Shown here: one piece after another, positions 42,115 to 50,695 of the stretch | How positions within the stretch are numbered: position 1 is the stretch's first letter | Layout of the letters: the number at the start of each line of letters is the position of its first letter | DNA from: Microcyclospora pomicola | Taxonomy: Eukaryota > Ascomycota > Dothideomycetes > Capnodiales | Assembly: GCA_002786065.1 (NCBI GenBank) | Contig: NHNY01000009.1 | Span: 124,001-188,000 of the forward strand | Length of the DNA: 64,000 nucleotides | Reading direction: 5' to 3' | Notes under the pieces: model-generated | Databases searched by the model: none | Told to the model about the DNA's origin: nothing | The model's input: the letters and a program-made list of their open reading frames with translations, nothing else | Program-made: the position numbers and the translations under genes

Positions 42115-44559
42115 ATGCCACCGACGCCGGGTGATGTCCTGCAATCGCCGCAGTTCTCAGACTCTGAGGCCATATCCGTTGCTAGACAAGCCCCGGCGAA
42201 ACGGACACCCCTGTCATCAGTCGCGAGCCTGCCCTACCGGCGATCCAATGCGTCTTTATCGAACCTGTTCGCATCGACGAGCTCGCTGCCCGGCAGTCCG
42301 GTCATCGCTCCAAGCGACTCCGGAACTGTAACGCCCGGCGCGGAAACAATAAGTGGCTCTCCCTTCTCCCCTGGTGGATCGACTCTTGTACGATCGCCTG
42401 CTTTGTCTGTATCCGCGCCGAACGTCAGCAGTGAAATCCGAGATCTCGTTGTACGCTCGTATGCCCCACATGTTTCGATACTGGCGTCGCAAGATACGGA
42501 AGAGCTAGTGCAACACAAAGGAATAAGTGGCGGTCTCCTTGAGCTGTTACGCCCGTTCGGGGAACAGGTCCAAGGAAAAGTGACCATTCGCGACAGCAGT
42601 GGTGCGAGTCGATCCTATGAAGACTTTGGAGTCCGTTTCGTGGGCGTGAAGGACGGCCTGGAGGCTCCACGATTCAATGATCGGCGAAGTACAGACTCGT
42701 CACGTGGTCAGCAGAAAGATGTCAAACGCACATCATTACCAGAGTTCAAACCTGCCAGGTTACGGACTGGCGGTGATGTCCCACAGGTTGAGGAGTTGGT
42801 CGACCGTCATCTGACATTCGCAGAGGAGCAATCTGGACCAGTGGAGTCCGACTATCTTACGCACAAGGAAACTTCTGGCACTGACACCCAGGCAACGTCT
42901 CCCTTCTATCTGCACTACCTACGCCGTCTACTCTCTGGGGTGCCTATGACACCGTCTGAGACTATATCGCATCCCGTCGCGTCCGTGATTGCGATTTCTT
43001 CACGTTCAGCATCTCCTATTGAAGAATTACGAAATTTGTTTTCATCTTCCAACACTGGAGAGCACCGGCTGCCGCAATGGGTTCATAACGAGTTTTTGAG
43101 ATATTATGTTCTTGTGCACGATGAAGATTATGATGATATCACGAAATCCATGGCACTGTTTGATCAGATGAAGCGGCATTTTGGACTTCACTGTCACCTT
43201 CTGCGCCTACGGACTACCCAGGCTTCACCTTCAGATGACGGGACTGTTAAGCTTCCGCATTGCGAGTGGTTGTCAGCAGCAGAAGAACTGGCGGAGATCG
43301 TTCGACGAGAAGCAAATGACGACGATGAAGATCCCACCCCATGGATATATGAGACAGATGTCGTAGCATTACGCGCATTCGTGCGGGAGATGGTAACACA
43401 GTCCATAGTCCCATCGATGGAGCGCGCTTCTGCTACGTGGAATGATCAGGTAGCATCCAGGCGACGTGGTCTCAGTGGTCGCTTCATGTCACTGTCAAAG
43501 CGCTTCACTGCCTTTAGTGGTCGAAATTCGCCTGTCCCTGCTCTTTCAGGTGGTGGCAGTAACTACGATTCTTTACAAGGAATCTATAGACCGGATGCGC
43601 CGGAGGCGTTGATGCGGAAGCTTGCCGACTATGGAGTCATGCTGCGTGACTACAAGCTTGCATCGAGCACGTACGACATTCTTTGCCAGGATTTCAAGAG
43701 CGATAAAGCTTGGCGGTACTATGCAGCTGCAAACGAAATGGCGGCGATTTCTTCCATGCTTGTGTCGTTGGGTAGCCTGGGTAAAACTCGTGTTGAGGCC
43801 ATTGACCAGTACTTGGAGATGGCATATTATTCGTACATCACACGAGTCGGTGCACCATACAATGCTTTAAGAACCCTCGCAATTGCTGTCGAACTATTGA
43901 AGCCGCGTGGTCGAAGTGCTTTGGACGCCGCTGCTCGGTGGTCGAACAAGATTCTGGAAGACCGTTTGGTAGGCCCTGTTGGTCACGTGCTTGTGATGGA
44001 GCGGATAGCAATGTGTTACTCCGAGCACAGGACTGTCGCTGGGATGCGCATTGGAGAGCGACACCGTAAAGCAGCATTCTGGAACACAATGGCGGCAGAT
44101 GCTTGGCTGCGCATGGAAAAAGCAAGTCAAGCAGAGAAACGATTAGAACAGGCGATGAATTACTACAACTCGAGGGGCGGGCAAGAAGAACCTCGGGGAG
44201 AAGAAATGTCTCACTTCTTGTCAGTCTTACAAGAAGCCATCGATGCCAATCGAGCAGGACCACATCATCTTGATGCCGGCGATCTGCTAGCAGAAGATGA
44301 GCGGACGCTAGTGGAGCCACTTCAGCAAGAACGCCAAAGTTTAGACGCCCGGGGCAGTCTGGGGCACAAAAAGAGCTTGAGTACGATCCCACCGTTGGTA
44401 CCACCTGCGCTACAGACATCATTCGAAGACCCATTAGGCGCTATGCCACTGGCGTACGATGGCAAGGGCAACGTACCTCTGAGCCCGCGTGCTGTACATG
44501 TGACACCCATCAGCCCGGTAGCTGAGCGTAGACATCCTCGGGAAGATGGGTTCGAATGA
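42115..44559 (+). CDS. TRS85: TRAPP complex subunit Trs85/TRAPPC8
   Basis: Intronless, 814 residues. Trs85 marks the TRAPPIII complex, the Ypt1/Rab1 exchange factor for autophagy and Golgi traffic. The first 105 residues are Ser/Pro-rich and disordered. The conserved domain starts at about residue 107 with EIRDLVVRSYAPHVSILAS, then GLLELLRPFGEQVQGKVTIR and YEDFGVRFV. A second conserved block is WVHNEFLRYYVLVHDEDYDD, followed by helical solenoid sequence (YGVMLRDYKLASSTYDILCQ, AWRYYAAANEMAAISSMLV, MAYYSYITRVGAPYNALRT, RKAAFWNTMAADAWLRMEKA) typical of Trs85. The C-terminus is again low-complexity. Length is in the range of yeast Trs85 (about 700) and filamentous homologues. Confidence 0.92.
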   Translation: MPPTPGDVLQSPQFSDSEAISVARQAPAKRTPLSSVASLPYRRSNASLSNLFASTSSLPGSPVIAPSDSGTVTPGAETISGSPFSPGGSTLVRSPALSVSAPNVSSEIRDLVVRSYAPHVSILASQDTEELVQHKGISGGLLELLRPFGEQVQGKVTIRDSSGASRSYEDFGVRFVGVKDGLEAPRFNDRRSTDSSRGQQKDVKRTSLPEFKPARLRTGGDVPQVEELVDRHLTFAEEQSGPVESDYLTHKETSGTDTQATSPFYLHYLRRLLSGVPMTPSETISHPVASVIAISSRSASPIEELRNLFSSSNTGEHRLPQWVHNEFLRYYVLVHDEDYDDITKSMALFDQMKRHFGLHCHLLRLRTTQASPSDDGTVKLPHCEWLSAAEELAEIVRREANDDDEDPTPWIYETDVVALRAFVREMVTQSIVPSMERASATWNDQVASRRRGLSGRFMSLSKRFTAFSGRNSPVPALSGGGSNYDSLQGIYRPDAPEALMRKLADYGVMLRDYKLASSTYDILCQDFKSDKAWRYYAAANEMAAISSMLVSLGSLGKTRVEAIDQYLEMAYYSYITRVGAPYNALRTLAIAVELLKPRGRSALDAAARWSNKILEDRLVGPVGHVLVMERIAMCYSEHRTVAGMRIGERHRKAAFWNTMAADAWLRMEKASQAEKRLEQAMNYYNSRGGQEEPRGEEMSHFLSVLQEAIDANRAGPHHLDAGDLLAEDERTLVEPLQQERQSLDARGSLGHKKSLSTIPPLVPPALQTSFEDPLGAMPLAYDGKGNVPLSPRAVHVTPISPVAERRHPREDGFE

Positions 44560-45967
44560 GATGGTCTGTCTCGAACTCCGTTGAGGCGAGGAGTGAAATC
44601 ATGTGAGGATCTGCGTGTTTAGCGATGGCGTTCGGAGTCTGGACAATCAATGAGACAATGGCATATGGCTATATATGTGTATACACGAAATGCATTTGCT
44701 CGTTGCGACGTTCCTGCAGTTCATCGTGCCCCTCGCTGTCCTTGTACATGCACTCAGTTATAGCACTGGGGAATGCAACGTGTTCATCCCTTATCCTGGA
44801 GTACGCAAATTGCGGCATCGTAGGCTAACGGACAGCATCCCTCGCTACGGTTTCCTAGGGGAAGACCATTCTGCTGGCGGGACGCAGAGATGCTGGGTGA
44901 CTTCCATCTGCATTGAAGTCGCTGTATGCCGTCCATACGAACCTTGCTCGTGCTACTCCAACGACTCGGACCCCTTCTGTTGGTACCACAGCACAGGAGG
45001 AAGTCTCGTAAGGAGAGTGGTTCCATTGTTTTGTCCTCTAGGTCACATCCGTCTCCAGGTCGGAAGATAGCATCACAAAGCCGCGGGAACGAAAAGTGGC
45101 ATGCAGCATGCTTGAGCGCCTAGATCGTGGTAACAGCAGGGGCAAGGAAGAAAAGAATATTCGCATACCTTACTTTGACTTATCATGTACATGTCATGTG
45201 CATGTGAGGTAACATGATGAGATGGGCATGCTACCATCGAGGTCGAGGCGAGATATGCGCCACGGTTGTCTTGTGGATGGACGGTTCATACCGTACAGGC
45301 TATCCGCTCAGATGGACATCAATGTGGCGACGACTGCCTGGACTCGCAGTGATGATTTCGACGTTGGTCAGAATGCAGCAAGGGGTGATGGCCGCTGATC
45401 GATCTCCTGCGTTCCTCATGACGCCGTGGAACCGGCTACTGCAGAGCGACAAGGCTGAAAAGGCAATCTACCTTATTAAGGCACGTAGATTATGTCTCTG
45501 ACTGTGAGGACTGGAACAGTAGATAAGGTGTGGTAGTGTTGTGATATGAGAAGATAAGATGTGGCATTGATTCTCCGCAAGGCTTGCATCAAGGCATTGC
45601 TACCTAGTGCTCCACGCGTGGCGTATTGCGTGCATATGTACATGAGGATGGTCATGCTGCAGCTGACTTCGTATCACGGACTGTATCGCCCTCCGGCATT
45701 TTATTTGCGCCAGGAGAATGGCGTTCATGCTCGAGTATCCGCGTCTGATGAAGTGCTCAATCTTGCGGCTTTCGCGGTACCAGTAACCGCATCATTGGCC
45801 GTAGTCTCGTAGGATCAAGAGGAGGCAAAATCCTCCCGAGTCTCGAGCAGGCAAGCGCCAGGACGCCGACGCTCCCTGGATTTTATCGTGTATGAAAGAT
45901 CGAAATACATGTGAAAGTTGGAAGGAGGTATGAAGATATACGTGAAAGTGGAAAGGAGGGATAATGC
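44560..45967. other. 1.4 kb intergenic region with one candidate small ORF
   Basis: Between TRS85 and the Est1-type gene, both 3' ends facing inwards. Apart from the Cys-rich frame at 44690-45070 (listed separately) only short frames without merit are present. Confidence 0.5.
44690..45070 (+). CDS. Candidate small secreted cysteine-rich protein
   Basis: An intronless frame of 126 codons from the ATG at 44690 (an in-frame ATG lies five codons upstream at 44675). The start MHLLVATFLQFIVPLAVLVHA is hydrophobic and signal-peptide-like. The remainder is soluble with eight cysteines, six of them clustered within about 50 residues (RCW, SIC, VCRP, PCSC, FCW). That profile fits a small secreted effector-like protein. 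Against it: position only 130 bp after the TRS85 stop codon, no recognised family, and similar short frames on the other strand. It is a candidate only. Confidence 0.3.
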   Translation: MHLLVATFLQFIVPLAVLVHALSYSTGECNVFIPYPGVRKLRHRRLTDSIPRYGFLGEDHSAGGTQRCWVTSICIEVAVCRPYEPCSCYSNDSDPFCWYHSTGGSLVRRVVPLFCPLGHIRLQVGR

Positions 45968-48220
45968 TTAGACTGCATCAGCCCTGACATCTGCCACCGC
46001 ATCGTCCACCGCATCTGCCACCGTGGCTTCTGCTGCGGCCTCTTCTGCGGCTGGAGGATGTGGTTGGCGTTCATGCATTGGCACCTCCACATCGTTTTCG
46101 CCATGCCGCTGTCGTAAGACGAGAAACAATAACCAAGCTACCAGGGCGTTGATGCCTGGACCGATCGAGATCGCCGTATGAATGACGAGGGCTATTTGAC
46201 TGGTGTCTGCGCTCGCGGATGATGCTGCAGGCGCAAGGATGGTCGCGACCAGGAGCGTCAGTACTGTAGCAAATATCACGTCAAGCGCGACATATAGCTT
46301 GGCATTTCGAACCTCAAAGCATTGTTCGGCCATGAAGCGTAGCTGAAAAGCAATGCTCAGGCTTGCGGCTATGGGACCCAGCTGATTATCGGTGAGAAGG
46401 AACATGCAAGACGCAACCGCAGTTCCTCCGGCCAGGACGCGACTACGCTTCGGCGCTTGGTATTGCTGGGTGGCATTGCGCGATCGCAGGAGGGCGAACA
46501 GCGCTCCGATGAGTAGCACCAAACATGGTGCCAGGGAGGTGAGAAAAAGATCGAACAACCATTGGTTGGACTCGTCATTCTCGTCGTTCGACCCAGAATC
46601 CGAGTCTGGTATAGGAAATGCAATGCCCGCTTGTCCATTTGACAGAGTAGCGGCTGCACCATGTGGTATCACATGACAGATTGACTGTATGTATAGGTAG
46701 ACGGTGACGAATCGCATAATGCAGATATTATGCGCGATTGTTTGGAGACACCGATGAAACATGGTATCCATGTCCTTGAACATTCTCTCCAGCAATGAAA
46801 AGGCCGTGGATCCTGGTATGACTTGAGGCCATTTCGCAGTTTGCTCGATTTGCTTGCTGTCGATGCTTTTAGTGATCGCGCATGATATCTTGTTGTTCAT
46901 GACGTCGATCGGAGAAGTGAACAGAGTAGCAATATGAATGACTGGCAGAAATGTTCCGAAATCTTTCAACATGCTGCGATGCTGTCGCAGGAGGTAGGCA
47001 GCGTTTGCGATCACCGCTCCAACAGCGAGTTCTGCTTTACTGGCGAATACTAGCTTGTGAAGGTCCACTATCTTTTCCTCTACACCTGCAGTCGATTGCA
47101 GCTGCTCGCTGTTATGAAGAATAGGTGCGCATAGTGTGGCGAGCGAAGCGCGCGCCTCCGGAAATGGTAGTACGCAAGACAGAGATCTGGAATGCAAATA
47201 GACCTTACGCAGGCTTGGTCGCTCCAGTATTCCCAAATGGTGGTGGAGTCGGCCCAACGTAGGGTAACGGTCGGCGGCCATCGTGTACCATCGAGCTGCT
47301 ATTCCGCCCCACAGTATCTGTTGGCATTCACCCTGCTCCACGACCATTCTGTAACGAGCGAGATCTCCCAGGCACTCGGTCCAGGTGTCACGAGACTCCG
47401 GAACTATCTCGAACAAAAGTGCCATCATCTGATAAGCCATATATATGAAGGACAGCATATGGTCTCGGCTTTCAGGTTGGCGGCGTCGCAGTCCCTCTAG
47501 GAAGGCATGAATTCCATTCTTCCACATGCGGGCAGGCATGCTGTACTTCCATGCGAGACCTCTGAGTTGGGGACTTGCCGATGGACACTGTGTAGCCATA
47601 AGAAAGTCATGATGTTCGTACAGGAGAGTACGATGCAGAACAAGCAGAGCTTGCCATTGCTCAGGTTCCAATGGCGATGATGGTCCCGCTGCCAGAGTAT
47701 TTTGAATGTTTATACACTTGGCCTCTACCATCACAAGTCCCGCATAGATGCCTTTCACCTCTGCTTGGAGTTGCTCCCGCGCTATTGGTGAAGCCTCGGA
47801 CTGCAAAATCTGACCTGGAGATGGAGGCTGTTGAGGTATAGTCATAAGTGATGGACGCTTCCACTCAGAGTTCAATGGTCCACGCTCTGGTCCAAGATAT
47901 GGTTTGGTATTTCCTCCCTGGCTATTAGTGCCTCGAATCATTGAAGTCGTCCAGGCTCCAGATGTTGCTGGCGAGGGAAGCACTTCCCGCAACTTCCCTT
48001 CGGCGTCGAGCTCCAGACTGTGAAGCTTCCGATGGTGGAGCATGTCTTGCCGTCCGTATCTCGCACCGTCGCGAAAGCGAACGGTGGGTTCCCGTGCCTG
48101 GGCGATGAAGGGGATCTTCAGTCGTACTCCCGAGTCCTTGCGAAGGAGTTTGCTCGTGAGCGGATCGTCGTACAGGTCAATGGAGTTTACAAGAGATGAG
48201 GTGCTCACAGCCAAAGCCAC
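45968..48220 (-). CDS. Est1/Smg7-type DNA/RNA-binding domain protein with membrane tail
   Basis: An open frame of 750 codons. Residues 150-370 carry the Est1-type region common in Pezizomycotina: LQAEVKGIYAGLVMVEAKCI, EQWQALLVLHRTLLYEHHDF, SMPARMWKNGIHAFLEGLR, WTECLGDLARYRM and GRLHHHLGILERPSLRKVYL, the most diagnostic. Related domains bind telomerase or phospho-Upf1, but for these fungal paralogues the role is unknown. The C-terminal 190 residues are unlike Est1: four hydrophobic segments (LAPCLVLLIGALFALL, GTAVASCMFLL, IFATVLTLLVATILA, INALVAWLLFLVL) and an Ala/Asp tail. The 5' end is unsettled. The frame opens at a GTG, and the first in-frame ATG is at 48043. An upstream exon is possible, since ATGGAGGGTGGCTTTGGCT followed by GTGAGC lies just upstream. 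Confidence 0.75.
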   Translation of the reverse strand: MALAVSTSSLVNSIDLYDDPLTSKLLRKDSGVRLKIPFIAQAREPTVRFRDGARYGRQDMLHHRKLHSLELDAEGKLREVLPSPATSGAWTTSMIRGTNSQGGNTKPYLGPERGPLNSEWKRPSLMTIPQQPPSPGQILQSEASPIAREQLQAEVKGIYAGLVMVEAKCINIQNTLAAGPSSPLEPEQWQALLVLHRTLLYEHHDFLMATQCPSASPQLRGLAWKYSMPARMWKNGIHAFLEGLRRRQPESRDHMLSFIYMAYQMMALLFEIVPESRDTWTECLGDLARYRMVVEQGECQQILWGGIAARWYTMAADRYPTLGRLHHHLGILERPSLRKVYLHSRSLSCVLPFPEARASLATLCAPILHNSEQLQSTAGVEEKIVDLHKLVFASKAELAVGAVIANAAYLLRQHRSMLKDFGTFLPVIHIATLFTSPIDVMNNKISCAITKSIDSKQIEQTAKWPQVIPGSTAFSLLERMFKDMDTMFHRCLQTIAHNICIMRFVTVYLYIQSICHVIPHGAAATLSNGQAGIAFPIPDSDSGSNDENDESNQWLFDLFLTSLAPCLVLLIGALFALLRSRNATQQYQAPKRSRVLAGGTAVASCMFLLTDNQLGPIAASLSIAFQLRFMAEQCFEVRNAKLYVALDVIFATVLTLLVATILAPAASSASADTSQIALVIHTAISIGPGINALVAWLLFLVLRQRHGENDVEVPMHERQPHPPAAEEAAAEATVADAVDDAVADVRADAV

Positions 48221-48667
48221 CCTCCATGTCGAGTCTTGTGTGTGTGGAACAGCAGAGGTTTGTAGATGCCCTGGCTCGTATACGTCAAATGTAGGCTACT
48301 TTCATCCTACAGCTTCGTTCTGAGGCCGCCCAGCTTTGTTCTGTGGCCGCCCAGCTCTCTAAGCGAATACTTCCCTGTTTCTTTCGTCAGCGAGCGTCAC
48401 TTTGAGGCCGCCCGGCTCGCTGTAACGACCGCTTCCCTGTTTCTCTGCCATCCTCGAGCTCTGGACCATCAGCTATTGGTCAGGCCTCACAGCTCAGCCA
48501 GCCGCAACACGCAACACAGCTGTCAGTTTGCGCCTGCAGCGAACCACTCTCTTTTGTCACAGACGCATCCTTGCTCATGTTCAGGCTCCATATGTCGCAT
48601 GAGTAGTCGGCGCGGACACAGCGATTTCTATGCTCTTCAATCCATGAGTTAGAGCTCACTTCACGCA
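48221..48667. promoter_or_regulatory. Divergent intergenic region with short tandem duplications
   Basis: About 450 bp between the Est1-type gene and the plus-strand gene at 48668. It holds the GC-rich duplicated segment listed next. Confidence 0.5.
48310..48444. repeat. Tandem duplication in a divergent promoter
   Basis: A 21-bp unit, CAGCTTYGTTCTGWGGCCGCC, occurs twice head to tail (48310-48330, 48331-48351). A larger unit of about 61 bp, GGCCGCCC-R-GCTC...ACTTCCCTGTTTCT, is also present twice (48345-48382 and 48406-48444), with the GGCCGCC core appearing three times. Differences between copies suggest the duplication is not very recent. It could be a regulatory array, but no factor is assigned. 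Confidence 0.7.
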
Positions 48668-49684
48668 ATGGACCCGATCAGCGCATGTCTCGGCGTTATA
48701 TCAGTGGCAGGCGATGTGACGCGCATTCTCGAGCGCATACAGACCAATATGAGACTGCGGCATCACGCAATGGATGGCCTTGACGACCGGAAAGAATGGC
48801 GATGTTCATGGTCCGGATCTTCACCTGTGAGACGCTCCTATGCCGCGATCAGTCATTTTTGGCAACATGAGACATACATCGGCGACGAGACGATCTCAGA
48901 GAAAGACGATGGCGAGGAGCTGGAATGGGACCAAGGCTGGACATTCCGGGAACTCCTAATCCCAGCTTTTCAACGAGCGATGTATGGTCAAACCCGCAAT
49001 GATGGCCACGAAAACAGCTGTAGTGCTGGTTCAAGAGCAAGAGAGAAAGAGGGGCACAATCAATTCTCGGGGATGTCTTCACTGGATCGTTGGCATCACA
49101 TCATCCGACGTCAAACCTGCTGTGACAACGGTCTTGGTATGCTGGCGACCCGATGCATACTGCTATCCTCCTCGACGATTGCAACAGCTGTAACGTTTCA
49201 ATATGGCGCTGCTCAAGAGGTGTTCCGCGCATCCAAGGCATCATCTTCGATTCTGCGCGTCCTGCAGGGCTGGCAGATCCCGTTCACAAAGCTGCTCGGA
49301 CATGGCACCACGCCATCATCAGAACTGTTCCTCATGGCTACTATGTTAGGACCACTATGCATGGTCTCTTTCCACGACATGAACAATAAGGACAAGCATC
49401 AGAATGTCATTCTGATATTCAGCCTTGTGGTTGCCGCGGCGATCAACCTCGTCACGCCCGTAGGCATTCTCGATGGTCTACTTTGCATTTATCCCAAGAT
49501 TCTGCTAATCGGACTCCTCATCAGCGATCTTGCTCATGCTCTTCTTCGCCGTTGGAGTAGAATTCCAGAACATCTGCAGGGAGGAGACAGCAGCCGCTGC
49601 AGCACGAATGCTGCGCCACCTGCATGCTTCGAGGAGGGCGCAGTGCCACGATCCACATCAAGTCGATGGATAATGGTGTCGTGA
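48668..49684 (+). CDS. Orphan protein, STAND-like N-terminus and C-terminal membrane segments
   Basis: An intronless frame of 338 codons. The start MDPISACLGVISVAGDVTRI resembles the N-terminal helix of fungal NLR/STAND and ankyrin proteins (MDP-[ILF]-SA-like), but no NACHT or NB-ARC site follows. Middle: charged, with EKDDGEELEWDQGW and several Cys. C-terminal third: hydrophobic segments ILIFSLVVAAAINLVTP and GLLCIYPKILLIGLLISDLA, so a membrane association is likely, followed by a Ser/Cys-rich end. It is divergent from the Est1-type gene, which also ends in membrane segments. I do not recognise the family. It could be a truncated or fast-evolving relative of an immune-type receptor, or an incompletely modelled gene with unseen introns. 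Confidence 0.45.
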   Translation: MDPISACLGVISVAGDVTRILERIQTNMRLRHHAMDGLDDRKEWRCSWSGSSPVRRSYAAISHFWQHETYIGDETISEKDDGEELEWDQGWTFRELLIPAFQRAMYGQTRNDGHENSCSAGSRAREKEGHNQFSGMSSLDRWHHIIRRQTCCDNGLGMLATRCILLSSSTIATAVTFQYGAAQEVFRASKASSSILRVLQGWQIPFTKLLGHGTTPSSELFLMATMLGPLCMVSFHDMNNKDKHQNVILIFSLVVAAAINLVTPVGILDGLLCIYPKILLIGLLISDLAHALLRRWSRIPEHLQGGDSSRCSTNAAPPACFEEGAVPRSTSSRWIMVS

Positions 49685-50695
49685 TGTAAGGCGAGGATGG
49701 AAGCCTGCTGCTTGTGTCCATTGACTACCCATTTGGAGTTACAGTGGACCACAGGGACGATGCGATGACATGTACAGAATCATTCAGCCAAGGATTTGTC
49801 TAAGCTCGGGCGGTTCCCGCGTCCTCCTTGCGATGCAGCTGTTAAGACGAGCTTTGGAACCACACCAAGCGCACCACGTTATCGTAGCTATATTTCGCCT
49901 CATGGTCGCCCTCAAGCATCAACCGCGAGCTGTTACTGTGGTGACTTATATGCATCCATACGTCGAGCTTCCGCATGAGGTGGTCTTCGAGGTACGAATA
50001 CGTGAGGCATGCAGACGAATAGTAAGATAACGAGCGAAGCATGGGAAGGTTCCTTCGATGCTCCTTTCGGAACATGTAACATCCTACAGATAGGTTATCC
50101 GTAAAGCTCGTTCTGTATTCAACTGAATATAATGCCTGAGTACATCATGCCCACCGATCACTAACCGCTCTGGTGCACACCCTTCTGCAATATTTGAACC
50201 GTTTCTCTCCATGGACCAGAATGAGGCTAAGGTACGTGCCAACATCGCCATACCTTACCTAGGGACGGACTGCTGGCGTATCTGATGCGCTGCTTAGGTA
50301 CGAAGTACAGGATCCATTCCGTCAGGAGGTTGACCTCTCAGCGTTTCGTGTACGAATTGAACTTCACCTGCCGTATACAGCAGCCACGTCCTTACCTGCG
50401 ATTGTCAAAGTATCAATGTCACAGAGCTCGCTACAGGTCAAGCGATGTGCAGTATGTGAATCGTCACACAAGCATACGGATGCTGGAACAATGGCCTCCT
50501 TGCTGCATACAATGACCTCCCTAGTCCCTGGGGCCAGTGTGCCACAAGGGCCTTCATTTCCAGCATACAATACACACTTCAAAAACAGATCTAGGTCGTA
50601 GTGATCACAGGTCGATGCTTTTGACCTGCTCATGTCCAGGCTTCCATCTTTCATCACTGCCCACTTGTGAGCCTCATATCCTCGGGGTCGATACC
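49685..50695. other. 1 kb intergenic region, no gene seen
   Basis: Short frames only. It contains the promoter of the three-repeat gene at 50696. No repeat or RNA gene recognised. Confidence 0.5.

Noticed and set aside
43838-44434. 198-codon minus-strand frame
   Set aside because: Antisense to TRS85; no domain, and TRS85 is well supported.
48668-49684. Calling the gene at 48668 a full NLR/STAND receptor
   Set aside because: Only the first 25 residues resemble that class; no nucleotide-binding motifs or repeats follow.
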